Assembly: GCF_014196835.1 (NCBI RefSeq)
Contig: NZ_JACIEK010000006.1
Location: 1-64,000, forward strand
DNA from: Aureimonas pseudogalii
Lineage (GTDB): Bacteria; Pseudomonadota; Alphaproteobacteria; Rhizobiales; Rhizobiaceae
Length of the DNA: 64,000 nucleotides
Direction of reading: 5' to 3'
Shown one piece after another: positions 1 to 7,201 of this stretch. Positions within the stretch are counted from its first letter, which is position 1. The number at the start of each line of letters is the position of its first letter. The notes beneath the pieces were generated by a model that was not told where the DNA came from, did no database searches, and saw nothing but the letters and a program-made list of their open reading frames with translations. The translations under genes and the position numbers were made by a program.

Positions 1-31
1 CATCAGGAGCTTTCGACATAGTCGTACTCAT
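1..31 (-). CDS. Possible 5' end of the next island gene (partial)
   Basis: An ATG at 29-31 on the minus strand opens a frame that runs off the left edge (MSTTMSKAPD...). It lies downstream of the small head gene at 166-573, in the same direction. Only about ten codons are visible and the ribosome binding site is weak, so this is only a likely start of the next gene of the head module. No product can be named. Confidence 0.25.
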   Translation of the reverse strand, partial: MSTTMSKAPD

Positions 32-165
32 AGGCGGATGCCTATGCCTTATCGGCTATGCCACCTGTCCGGTCAAAACGGGGTGCGCTCCACCAGCTAC
101 GTGACGCTCGCACGCGGAGGCTACCTAGTTTGGGAGCGATTCCAAGCTTTCGTGTGAGCCCTACG

Positions 166-573
166 CTACCGCTCGACCAACTCCACCACGACCCGCCCAT
201 GCCCATCAGGCTGGACGCTAACGACTTCGAAGCGCTGTGGAGGGGATCGGTCGATAAGGTCGACCCGATCGCCCTGATGGACCCTGGTGGCGCCAAGCTC
301 GCGCTCTGCAATCGAGATCCGTGGGGCCGGCGCGGTGGAGATCAGGCGGAGGTCGTTCCGCTTCCGATTGAAAGACCTGTTGCCCAGCTGTACGCCGCCG
401 GCTTGGCCGGCGCGCAACTCGAATACTCCGCGGGCTCGGACGACCTCGCGGTCTGGATCCGGCATCGGGTGGCCGTTGGGCGTGCGAACCTGGGGGTGCA
501 GGACGAAGGCTTCAGCTGCCGTCGCTGTGATGGCCCCGTCGGCGATGGCGAGGAGGTCGTCAAAGATCGTCAT
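166..573 (-). CDS. Putative small phage head completion/head-tail joining protein
   Basis: The product is 135 residues (MTIFDDLLAI...). It has a helical start and then a beta-rich C-terminal half (RFEVVSVQPDGHGRVVVELV), a pattern seen in small head-tail connector proteins. The call rests mainly on its position just downstream of the capsid gene, so it is an inference. The frame stays open upstream to 789, but that extension is arginine- and serine-rich and lacks protein character, so I take the internal ATG at 573. A 298-base gap with a strong hairpin separates it from the capsid gene. Confidence 0.45.
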   Translation of the reverse strand: MTIFDDLLAIADGAITATAAEAFVLHPQVRTPNGHPMPDPDREVVRARGVFELRAGQAGGVQLGNRSFNRKRNDLRLISTAPAPRISIAERELGATRVHQGDRVDLIDRSPPQRFEVVSVQPDGHGRVVVELVER

Positions 574-871
574 GTTGGTGTTCCGGTGGAAGTGGCAGGA
601 GGCGCTTTCGGAGCGCGCATATCGCGCGCTTCGAAAAGGTCTCTGGATGAGGTGGCGATCGGGATGACTCCCGACCGCCGCACCGTCGCCGCAGGCGAAC
701 GCAAGAAACGGTGCTTTGCGGACGGTGATCCCGTCCTCTCGCGTGGCGTCGGACCACGTTAGTGTGCCGGCGCCTCGCGGCGCTGGCATGCCGGCCCGTC
801 AAGGAAGCCGGTCTTTTCGGGCGGGGAGAACGCCACCCTAGCCCGCGGATCAGTGGGCCGCGGGAATCGTT
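574..871. other. Intergenic gap between capsid gene and small head gene
   Basis: I see no supported gene here. The open frames are an unconvincing N-terminal extension of the downstream gene and its shadows. The notable content is a strong inverted repeat at 766-787. Confidence 0.5.
766..787 (-). repeat. Strong hairpin downstream of the capsid gene
   Basis: A 9-bp inverted repeat (GCCGGCGCC / GGCGCTGGC, one G-T pair) has a 4-nt loop and sits about 85 bases after the capsid stop. There is no T-tract, so it is not a classical terminator. It could stabilise the capsid mRNA or attenuate read-through. Confidence 0.5.
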
Positions 872-2701
872 TTAGACGCCCGGGTTCTTGAACCAAGCGC
901 GGTAGTCGACCCAGCCGGCGCCATAGTCGAGGCGGACCTTGATCTCGACACCGTCCACGTCCCATCCGGCCTTCGACTCCATCACCGGCCCCTCCTGGCC
1001 GGCGAGATGGGCGAACTCGAGCCCGTCAATCTGCGCCGGGTCGGCGGCGAGGTACCAAGCCGCCTTGTCGGCGAGGCGGTGCTCGACGATGAGCACGAGC
1101 TTCCCGGCGAAGGGATTCACATCGCTCACGGCGCGCGCTGCGATTTCTGCGAGGACCTGTTCCGCCACGGTCTCCAACTCAGCGGGAACGATGAGGAAGC
1201 GCGGGCGGACGCCGATGGCCTCGCCAGCCAAGCCGATCTGCCGACGCATGGCGAGGCGCGCAGCCGAGAGGCTGGCGACCGACAAAGCTGCGCCGGCACC
1301 GAGGTTGTTGTGCTCCGGCGAGAACACGGCGAAGCCATCCGACATTGTGGGATTGCCCTCGATGAAGGCGACGAGGCTCGCGAGTTCGAACTCGCGGGCT
1401 GACTGCCCTAGCCGCTGCGGGATGCGGGAAAAAATGTTGGTGTCATCATTGATCAGCAGCTGACGGGTGACGCCAATGATGCGACCAAACGTCGACAGCC
1501 CGTAGCCCTCGGCGTTCTCCCGGAACGTGCCGCGCTTATACTCACCATGCTCGTTCACCTTCAGGAGGCGGGGAGCGGACGAGAGATTGACGCTGTGATG
1601 CGTCTTAAAGTTCTCCAGAGTCGTCGGACGCGCGGTCTGCCGGATCTCGGTGTCGAGTTGCGCATAGCCCTCGCGCACGGCCATGCTGCCCGCTGCGACA
1701 ATTATCGCGGGAAAGTCCGACGTCGCGTGGAGTGCGCGGGTGATGAGGCCCGCATGACTCAGGCCCGTCACGCTCTCGCCCCTTGCCCTCAGGAGGTCGC
1801 GCGCGTGTTCGGCCGGCAAAAGGTTGGCGTGCCGCCGCGCCCGTTCACTCAGCCGGTGGCCGGGGTTGGCGCGAGCGAACAGCGCTTCGCCCCGCGCCTC
1901 CAGGTCGCTGGCGCCGTCAGACGACGTGCGAGCCGGCGAGTGTGGGAAGGACGGCGTCTGCTCCTGGCGCGTCGCCATAGCTTCGAAGGCCGCGGCCCGG
2001 AAGTCGGCGATCGTCGTGTTGCCGTTGACGGCAGCCTCGATCGTAGCCGCATCCATGCCGGCGCGACGACCGATAAGGCCGATCTCGATGCCGCGCTGGC
2101 GCTCGGCGGCGACGGCGGGTGAAGCGGTCGAGGGGGCGGCGGTTACGTCGTTCATTGCAGTAGTCCTTTCGTGTGAGCGCGTGCGCGCAGCCGCGTCGGC
2201 CGGGATGGCGACGATCGACAGTTCCATCGGCAACCATCGCGTCGCCGTGAGCGTGGGAATTGCGTCGCCGGAGCCCTCGTCCCAAGTGTAGGTGTCCACC
2301 CGGTAGCCGACCGAGACGCTGAAGCCGTGACCGTCGCGGAGATCCTGCGCGAGGCTTTCGCCAAGGGTATTGCGAGACAGCTTCACGGTCCCGATTAGAT
2401 TGCCGCCGGAAATGCGGGCCGATCCGGGCACTACAGTGCCGACGCGGTTTTCGATGGTGAAGGGGGCGTGCGAGTCGAGCACCGACATTCCATCGCAGCG
2501 CGACAGGTCGACAGCCGACGCGGATATCTCGAGGATTTCGGTATAAGCGCCTTCCGACCAGGAGCGCCGCGCGACCGCGGCGCCGCTGGACATAATCACG
2601 TCGACGGTTCTGGCGTCGTCGTTCCAGGTGCCGGTTCCGGTCGTGCCGGCGCGAGTGAAGGTGCCGGCGAGCGGCGGTCGCGTGGCGGTGGTGACGCTCA
2701 A
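872..2701 (-). CDS. Prohead protease / major capsid protein fusion
   Basis: The product is 609 residues and fuses a capsid maturation protease to the major capsid protein that forms the shell. Residues about 1-175 match an HK97-type prohead protease: a likely catalytic His lies in VLDSHAPF and a Ser in GHGFSVSVGY. An Ala/Ser/Arg-rich linker of about 120 residues follows, probably acting as scaffold/delta domain. The C-terminal 300 residues resemble major head subunits (AREFELASLVAFIEGN, FLIVPAELE, GWVDYRAWF at the end). The start is TTG at 2701, overlapping the upstream stop as TTGA. A strong GAGGAGG lies 6 nt upstream, so translation is probably coupled. Fused protease-capsid proteins are a known phage family. 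Confidence 0.85.
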   Translation of the reverse strand: MSVTTATRPPLAGTFTRAGTTGTGTWNDDARTVDVIMSSGAAVARRSWSEGAYTEILEISASAVDLSRCDGMSVLDSHAPFTIENRVGTVVPGSARISGGNLIGTVKLSRNTLGESLAQDLRDGHGFSVSVGYRVDTYTWDEGSGDAIPTLTATRWLPMELSIVAIPADAAARTRSHERTTAMNDVTAAPSTASPAVAAERQRGIEIGLIGRRAGMDAATIEAAVNGNTTIADFRAAAFEAMATRQEQTPSFPHSPARTSSDGASDLEARGEALFARANPGHRLSERARRHANLLPAEHARDLLRARGESVTGLSHAGLITRALHATSDFPAIIVAAGSMAVREGYAQLDTEIRQTARPTTLENFKTHHSVNLSSAPRLLKVNEHGEYKRGTFRENAEGYGLSTFGRIIGVTRQLLINDDTNIFSRIPQRLGQSAREFELASLVAFIEGNPTMSDGFAVFSPEHNNLGAGAALSVASLSAARLAMRRQIGLAGEAIGVRPRFLIVPAELETVAEQVLAEIAARAVSDVNPFAGKLVLIVEHRLADKAAWYLAADPAQIDGLEFAHLAGQEGPVMESKAGWDVDGVEIKVRLDYGAGWVDYRAWFKNPGV

Positions 2702-2922
2702 TTTGGCCTCCTCATTTTCGCTTTCAGGAGCGCGGCGTCGACTGCCGCAGTGGCGGCTGCCTCGATCCGGTCGGCGGCCTCGGTGATGGCGTTGGCGAAC
2801 TCGCGCATCTCGATCGGCGACATTCCGAATTCGACTATGCCGAACTTGCTGGCGACCGCGATGCGGTCGAACTCGTTGACGAACATGCCCTCTGCGACCT
2901 TCGGCTGCTTGCGGTTACGCAT
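2698..2922 (-). CDS. Small island protein of unknown function
   Basis: A 74-residue protein with an Ala/Glu-rich helical second half (ITEAADRIEAAATAAVDAALLKAK). It overlaps the upstream gene by 8 bases and the capsid gene by 4, placing it in the head operon. It could be a coiled-coil scaffold or head accessory protein, but no family is recognised. The supports are its position, the tight overlaps and a continuous protein-like frame. Confidence 0.5.
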   Translation of the reverse strand: MRNRKQPKVAEGMFVNEFDRIAVASKFGIVEFGMSPIEMREFANAITEAADRIEAAATAAVDAALLKAKMRRPN

Positions 2923-3358
2923 GCGCCGCCGCCTTCGTGCACCGCTTCGCCTCGAGGAGGCGCGCCATTGCGACGCTGACCAACTGCGCGATGTCGACCG
3001 CCGTGCAGAACTTCCGGGCCTTCACGACCCGCAGCGCCGAGTCGGCGCTTTCGACGATCCGATGGTCGAAGCCGACTTCGGCCGGCCAAACGCAAACCCA
3101 GGGCTGGAAAGACCCCTCTTCGAGCACGATGCGCTCTAAGAGACTGGCGACGTCGGCGACGATCGCAAGGGCGACCTTTTGCGGGAGGTTCTTCCGAACC
3201 AGCGCGTCGGCGACGAGAAGCGCGACGGCGTCGCGCGTTGTGAACAAGCGCGGCTGTCGCTCCACGGCGACGCTTTGCATCGGCAGCGCCGATGCGAAGT
3301 TGCGGACCGCGTGCTCCGACTTTCCAATAACGTCACAAATCGATTTGGTGTCGAACAT
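2915..3358 (-). CDS. Putative phage regulatory/DNA-binding protein, first gene of the head operon
   Basis: The product is 147 residues. The N-terminus (TKSICDVIGKSEHAVRNFASALPMQ) looks like a short helix-turn-helix, followed by a helical body. Start at ATG 3358 is chosen over an upstream GTG because AGGGG sits about 6 nt before it. It is the first gene after an AT-rich promoter region (3454-3482) and overlaps the next gene by 8 bases. It may control late genes or act as a head-module accessory. No family is recognised with certainty. Confidence 0.45.
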   Translation of the reverse strand: MFDTKSICDVIGKSEHAVRNFASALPMQSVAVERQPRLFTTRDAVALLVADALVRKNLPQKVALAIVADVASLLERIVLEEGSFQPWVCVWPAEVGFDHRIVESADSALRVVKARKFCTAVDIAQLVSVAMARLLEAKRCTKAAAHA

Positions 3359-3453
3359 GAAGACCCCTGCGACCACGGTTGTCGCAGAAGTTCTCTCGCT
3401 GCCGGTCTGAATTTACAACGGGAAAGAACCCCCTATTTTGGCAGAAAAGTCAG

Positions 3454-3482
3454 TATATATAAAATATTTTCTCTATTATCAA
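3454..3482 (-). promoter_or_regulatory. Sigma-70-like promoter for the head operon
   Basis: On the minus strand, TTGATA (3477-3482) is followed after 17 nt by TATATA (3454-3459), in the most AT-rich stretch of the window. Transcription would start about 90 nt before the gene at 3358. The -35 matches consensus in 5 of 6 positions and the -10 in 4 of 6. Confidence 0.55.
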
Positions 3483-3484
3483 CT

Positions 3485-3515
3485 GAAAATAGGCGCGCGG
3501 ACAAGGCGCGCGCCT
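3485..3515 (-). terminator. Intrinsic terminator after the terminase small subunit operon
   Basis: A perfect 8-bp stem (AGGCGCGC / GCGCGCCT) with a 9-nt loop is followed on the minus strand by ATTTTC. It lies about 180 bases past the gene ending at 3694 and directly before the promoter at 3454-3482. Confidence 0.65.
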
Positions 3516-3549
3516 CCTTATTTGGGGAATTACTTCTCGCTTACACAAC

Positions 3550-3558
3550 TGTGGATAA
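3550..3558 (-). promoter_or_regulatory. Perfect DnaA box
   Basis: TGTGGATAA is the exact reverse complement of the consensus TTATCCACA. It lies about 70 bases from an AT-rich stretch. A single box may be chance, but together with the AT-rich region it suggests a site used in replication of the element. Confidence 0.4.
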
Positions 3559-3693
3559 CCTGCTGATCGATCGAAGCCTGTCCCGACCGGCCGACGTTTC
3601 GCGAGAGTTTCGCCAGGACACGATGGGCAAGGGCATTCGCATCGCTAGCGATGTACGATCCGCGCCGCGCCGCCACCGGCGCGCGTTCCCGAA

Positions 3694-4161
3694 CTACTTG
3701 CCGGTCCGCAACGTCGACGCCTTTGCAGAAAGACCGTCCGCAAGCTCGCCACGGATCGCGTCGCACACTGCCTGAATCTTCAGCTGCGCCGACCGATCGC
3801 TGGTCGCGCGGCGCGGCAACGCTTCGAATGCCTCCACAACAAGTGCGATGACCTCGTCCAGCGTCTCGGTCGCTTCCTCGATGTCGACAAGCTTCCGATC
3901 ATCCCTCGCCATGTCGCGCTCGAGCGCGAGCCGGCGTTGCTCGCGGAGCCGGTCGCCAGAGGTGTCCGCCGCCTTTCGGCGCTCGCCGTCGACGGCATAG
4001 GCGATGTATCGACCGACGTTGGCCGTGACCGGATACGAGCCGTTTTCGTTGCGGATCACGATGTCCGCTTTCGACAAGCGCGAGAGGTGGCGGACGGAGA
4101 CATCGAGAAGGGCAGCAAGCCCCTTCGCGGAAACGCTTTCAGGGATTTCGGCGGTCGGCAT
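3694..4161 (-). CDS. Phage terminase small subunit (Nu1-like)
   Basis: The product is 155 residues. It starts with a winged-helix DNA-binding domain (SAKGLAALLDVSVRHLSRLS, then a VTANVGRYIAYA wing) typical of Nu1-type small terminases, which recognise the packaging site and load the large subunit. A long charged helix (about 60-110) follows, as expected for oligomerisation. The frame stays open upstream to 4371, but that extension is very GC-rich and not protein-like, so ATG 4161 is preferred. No large terminase is next to it, which is unusual. It ends a leftward operon with its own terminator. Confidence 0.65.
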   Translation of the reverse strand: MPTAEIPESVSAKGLAALLDVSVRHLSRLSKADIVIRNENGSYPVTANVGRYIAYAVDGERRKAADTSGDRLREQRRLALERDMARDDRKLVDIEEATETLDEVIALVVEAFEALPRRATSDRSAQLKIQAVCDAIRGELADGLSAKASTLRTGK

Positions 4162-4410
4162 CAACTTGTTCCAATCGTTGGAGGATTCGGACGTGGACAG
4201 GCGATTCAGAAAGCTGAAAAAATGCTTCGATATCGCGCTGCGCGGTCCCCGCGGCTTCGTGCCAGACCCGGGGAAGGACCCAACGTGCCCCCCCCCGGGT
4301 GCCTCTCCCCGTGCGGTGCCCCTCACGACCGGTCGGGGGCGGGCTGGGCCCGACCCTCCGACAGCCCGCACGTCGTCGACCTTGGCGCGTAGCGCGTGTG
4401 ACGGGGGCGG
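4162..4410. other. GC-rich leader before the terminase small subunit; possible packaging site
   Basis: These 249 bases carry no convincing gene. The open frames are Arg/Gly/Pro-rich. The stretch has a run of nine C at about 4288-4296 directly followed by GGG, and several short inverted repeats. In many phages the cos or pac site lies at or near the small terminase gene, so a packaging site is possible but not shown. Confidence 0.3.
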
Positions 4411-4731
4411 TCATGGATCGCCGCCCTCAGTTGCCGTCTCCGCTTCGACGCGATTGAGGAGACGCCGCACTACGGCCTCGAGTCGCGCTCTCGTGTTGAA
4501 GGCACGCAAGGCCGCCGCGACCTCGTCCTCCTCCAGGCCGTTCTCATAGAGCTTCCGCGCCATTGCGGCGCGACGCTTCAGCCAGAAGGCACGGCGCTCC
4601 TCCTCGGGCAGGGCGAGGGCGAGGCGCACGTTCCGCCGGACGAATGTCTCGGTTATCAGGTGCGGCGGCCCGTATCGGGCCAGCGGGCGTCCGCTGTCGT
4701 CGCAGGGGGCCCAGGTTTCGACGAGTGTCAT
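4411..4731 (-). CDS. Island protein of unknown function (106 aa)
   Basis: A 106-residue, charged, mostly helical protein (VRRNVRLALALPEEERRAFWLKR). It overlaps the upstream gene by ATGA at 4728-4731. The second half, rich in Glu and Arg, could form a coiled coil. I do not recognise a family. It lies between the replication gene and the terminase small subunit. Confidence 0.55.
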   Translation of the reverse strand: MTLVETWAPCDDSGRPLARYGPPHLITETFVRRNVRLALALPEEERRAFWLKRRAAMARKLYENGLEEDEVAAALRAFNTRARLEAVVRRLLNRVEAETATEGGDP

Positions 4732-5174
4732 GGCTTGAATTCCTCAACCCTGGCCTGGAATGCGCGTTCAAACTTCGCTGTCGCCTTGTGCTCAGGATCG
4801 CCCGGGAACCGGAGGATTTCCGCCGGCGAAGTCGGAGCCGCGTCTGTCAGTTCGAACGGCCATGCGATCGCCTCTGCCACCACGGCGTCGCGCGCCGCCA
4901 TGATTTTTCGAACGTCGGCCGACAGGAGATCCAGGCCGCGCGCGACGAGATCGGGAGCCGCCCGTTCCAGCTTCGCGCGATCGCGAAACTTCTGGACGAT
5001 GCCCTTCCAAATGATCAGGCGGTCTCCGTAGGAAGCGAACTCGCGAACTCGATTGACGACGTCATCCGCCAGTCGCGCGCGGCAGGCGTCGTCGAGCAGT
5101 GCGGCAACGACGGTGGCCGGCCTCTTGCGCGTATCGGCCTTTCGACCTTTCGGCTTCAACTCCACGATGCTCAT
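4728..5174 (-). CDS. Island protein of unknown function (148 aa)
   Basis: A 148-residue protein with a Lys/Arg-rich N-terminus (ELKPKGRKADTRKRPATVV) and a helical remainder. It overlaps both neighbours by ATGA (5171-5174 and 4728-4731), so it is probably translated in step with the replication gene. No family is recognised. Context suggests a replication or maintenance accessory. Confidence 0.55.
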   Translation of the reverse strand: MSIVELKPKGRKADTRKRPATVVAALLDDACRARLADDVVNRVREFASYGDRLIIWKGIVQKFRDRAKLERAAPDLVARGLDLLSADVRKIMAARDAVVAEAIAWPFELTDAAPTSPAEILRFPGDPEHKATAKFERAFQARVEEFKP

Positions 5175-6160
5175 GACGCCATCCTCCTCGTGCTGCTGGC
5201 AGGCTCCGGCCTGTCTGCGGCGTGTCGCGGCTTCTCGACGATCTCACGCCCGTTCTCGTCCTCGCGGTAGTCGCCGGAGCGCCAGAGGCGGTGCAGCGAC
5301 ACCAAGCGATCCAGTTCGGTCGGCGAAGGGTCCTGGTTGCGAGCGGCAAATCGAAGAAGGTCCAGCGGAAGCTCTGGGTCATCCTCGCGTTGCACGACGA
5401 TCTCGAGCGCCTTGATCTGGCGGTCGTGACGCTCTTTGGGGTCGGTGACCGACTCGAACTCGAGGAGGTCATCCTCGATCACATCGAGATCCAACGATCT
5501 CCACCCGTCTACGCGCTCATAGAACTGGACGAGATCGCTGCTACAATCCACCGGCAGATAGCCGAAATTCGCATCCGCGATTTTCTCGAGTCGGGCGTAG
5601 AGGACGTCGACGCGATCCGACTCGTCGATTGGTTCTGGCTCGACGCGAGACGATGGATTCACTGGCTCGTTTGTGGGGCTCTCTCCGACGACGCCGACAG
5701 GCGAGGAAGGAGGAGAGAGCCCACCACATACAAGCGCGCCCGGCAGCGTATCGGCGGGTCCCGCGAATGCGGGCCCGCCTACAGCTCTGTGTACAGCTCT
5801 TTCGGCGGCAGGATTCTGCCGGTCATCGTAGGCGAGATCCTGCCGGTCAAAAGCATTTTCTCCGCTGTTTTGATCGGCGAGATCCTGCCGGTCAACGAAG
5901 TGCGGGATGTAGCGGTTCGCGTGCCCTTTGCCGCCGCGTCGATGGGTGAGGAACCCCGCGTCTTCGAGTTCTCTCAGCGCGTCGCGGACCGTCCGTGGCG
6001 AGGCGTTTGCGAGGCGACCGATCGTGTCCTGCGACGACCAGCACTCCTCATTTCCGCGGAAGAGGAAGGTCTCGACCAGGACAAATCCAACCGCGAACGC
6101 TCGCGGGCTCACAGCTTTAACAATCTGGCGATACCATGCATTCTTGTTGAATCCGGTCAT
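5171..6160 (-). CDS. Winged-helix replication initiator-like protein
   Basis: The product is 329 residues. The N-terminal 95 residues form a helix-turn-helix module: SSQDTIGRLANASPRTVRDAL followed by an RRGGKGHANRY wing, as in phage and plasmid replication proteins. The middle is a low-complexity linker with repeated DRQDLA-type units (about 95-120), whose DNA carries direct repeats that could be initiator binding sites, as in lambda O. The C-terminal half is acidic and unassigned. Start ATG 6160 is preferred to TTG 6169 because it falls one base after the upstream stop. The gene lies in a tightly overlapping operon downstream of the AlpA gene. Confidence 0.6.
   Translation of the reverse strand: MTGFNKNAWYRQIVKAVSPRAFAVGFVLVETFLFRGNEECWSSQDTIGRLANASPRTVRDALRELEDAGFLTHRRGGKGHANRYIPHFVDRQDLADQNSGENAFDRQDLAYDDRQNPAAERAVHRAVGGPAFAGPADTLPGALVCGGLSPPSSPVGVVGESPTNEPVNPSSRVEPEPIDESDRVDVLYARLEKIADANFGYLPVDCSSDLVQFYERVDGWRSLDLDVIEDDLLEFESVTDPKERHDRQIKALEIVVQREDDPELPLDLLRFAARNQDPSPTELDRLVSLHRLWRSGDYREDENGREIVEKPRHAADRPEPASSTRRMAS
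5807..5895. repeat. Iteron-like direct repeats inside the replication gene
   Basis: Two exact 20-bp copies of GGCGAGATCCTGCCGGTCAA occur at 5831-5850 and 5876-5895, 45 bp apart. A third, partial copy (GGCAGGATTCTGCCGGTCA) is at 5807-5824. A further direct repeat, ACAGCTCT, lies just beside them at 5781-5788 and 5793-5800. The spacing is roughly four helical turns, compatible with initiator binding. Confidence 0.6.
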
Positions 6161-6161
6161 T

Positions 6162-6320
6162 TCACCCAACCACCACCACGAGCGCCGACGCGATGACGAT
6201 CCAAGCTACCGTTCGGTCGCGAAGTGAGGTAGCTTCCCACGTGAAGTGCTTTGCGAGGCCTTCCTTGCGGTCGGCCGCCCCTGCCCGGGCGCCGGCCGCA
6301 TCCGTTTTGGGGGCGGCCAT
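6162..6320 (-). CDS. Small single-span membrane protein
   Basis: A 52-residue protein: an Ala/Lys-rich cytoplasmic half and a C-terminal membrane segment (TVAWIVIASALVVVVG), so a tail-anchored topology is likely. The ATG at 6320 overlaps the stop of the AlpA gene (TAATG), with AGAGGG 7 nt upstream inside that gene, supporting coupled translation. No family is recognised. Confidence 0.5.
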   Translation of the reverse strand: MAAPKTDAAGARAGAADRKEGLAKHFTWEATSLRDRTVAWIVIASALVVVVG

Positions 6321-6511
6321 TAAGCGACCCTCTGCGGGCGTGCAGCGGCACGTGCGGCGATCCAAGCGTCGAGCTCGGTGGCTAGGAAGGCCTTGCGGCT
6401 CGTGCTGACCATGACCGGCACCGGAAATCCCGGTTGCTTCATTAGCTCCCAGAGAAGCGTCCTGCCGATACTAAGACGTCGGCAAGTATACTTGAGCGAA
6501 ACCAGTTCCAT
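6320..6511 (-). CDS. AlpA-family excisionase/transcriptional regulator
   Basis: The product is 63 residues and matches the AlpA/MerR-like fold: MELVSLKYTCRRLSIGRTLL, a second helix (LWELMKQPGFPVPV) and a C-terminal DAWIAAR helix. AlpA proteins are small DNA-binding proteins that control integrase activity and excision of P4-like elements and phage satellites. Start ATG 6511 has GGAAC upstream; an in-frame ATG at 6562 would add residues unlike the family. It lies next to the integrase block, as is usual. Confidence 0.75.
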   Translation of the reverse strand: MELVSLKYTCRRLSIGRTLLWELMKQPGFPVPVMVSTSRKAFLATELDAWIAARAAARPQRVA

Positions 6512-6595
6512 TCGTTCGTTCCTTTTCGGTGACGTTCGAATGCCTAATTTCACCATCAGCAACTTGTTGGATAGGTGGAGTTTCGCGTCTCGTTC

Positions 6596-7201
6596 TCAGT
6601 CCGAAACTCCACCTTGCCGCAACGCCGGGCGGACGTGGTCGGCGAGGAACGTCAGGACGACCTTTGGTTCTGGTCGATCAGCGCCGAGCGCGTGCAGCAT
6701 CATGGCGTCGATGAACCGCAGCAAAGGGCTCGTTGGGTTTGGATCACGTCGCGGGAGAGCAAGATCTGGATCTATGTGAGCAACCCAGGACCGAGCAAGC
6801 GCTTCGATAAGCGTGACCGTCTTATGCTCTAGCTTCCGCGGTGTGCGCGCTGTGGAAGGATCAACTTTTCGCAGAAGATTGCGTGAAGCTGCGGCATCAG
6901 ACGACACGTCGTTCCAAATCTCTAACAGCTGCGCGAGGATCGGATCCCCTACCCCGTTCGGTGCATCGTCCTCGAAATTTTGGATGAGCCGAAGGCCGTT
7001 GACACCTACTCGCGCGACGATCGCTGCTTCGACACCCGCAAGCGTGCCTTCGGCTTTCTCAGCCATCGTCAGCAATTTCCGACGACGATCCGTCATGGCG
7101 GTCGCAACTGCATCCATGACTTCCTGTTTGAACGTGTTGTAGCGCTCATCGGTCATCAGGAATTTGGAGCGAGCCAGCGCGGCAAGCCACGCCTCACGCA
7201 C
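6596..7201 (-). CDS. Island protein of unknown function (201 aa)
   Basis: A 201-residue, mainly helical protein overlapping the integrase stop by 8 bases with a GTG start. An ATG at 7156 is an alternative start; neither has a clear Shine-Dalgarno. No motif or family is recognised. It is the gene immediately downstream of the integrase, so it is probably co-transcribed and may influence integration or element maintenance. Confidence 0.5.
   Translation of the reverse strand: MREAWLAALARSKFLMTDERYNTFKQEVMDAVATAMTDRRRKLLTMAEKAEGTLAGVEAAIVARVGVNGLRLIQNFEDDAPNGVGDPILAQLLEIWNDVSSDAAASRNLLRKVDPSTARTPRKLEHKTVTLIEALARSWVAHIDPDLALPRRDPNPTSPLLRFIDAMMLHALGADRPEPKVVLTFLADHVRPALRQGGVSD

Larger units (their letters stand above)
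3359..3693. other. Intergenic control region between packaging and head operons
   Basis: No gene is supported in these 335 bases. The region contains an AT-rich stretch with a sigma-70-like promoter firing leftward (3454-3482), a leftward intrinsic terminator (3485-3515) and a perfect DnaA box (3550-3558), each listed separately. It probably separates two leftward transcription units and could also act in replication. Confidence 0.6.

Noticed and set aside
574-789. N-terminal extension of the small head gene to 789
   Set aside because: The composition is unlike a protein domain and an internal ATG at 573 begins a normal-looking protein.
4139-4414. Minus-strand frame of 91 aa with an ATGA overlap to the 106-aa gene
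   Set aside because: The overlap is attractive, but the sequence is Arg/Gly/Pro-rich low complexity and runs into the terminase start in another frame.
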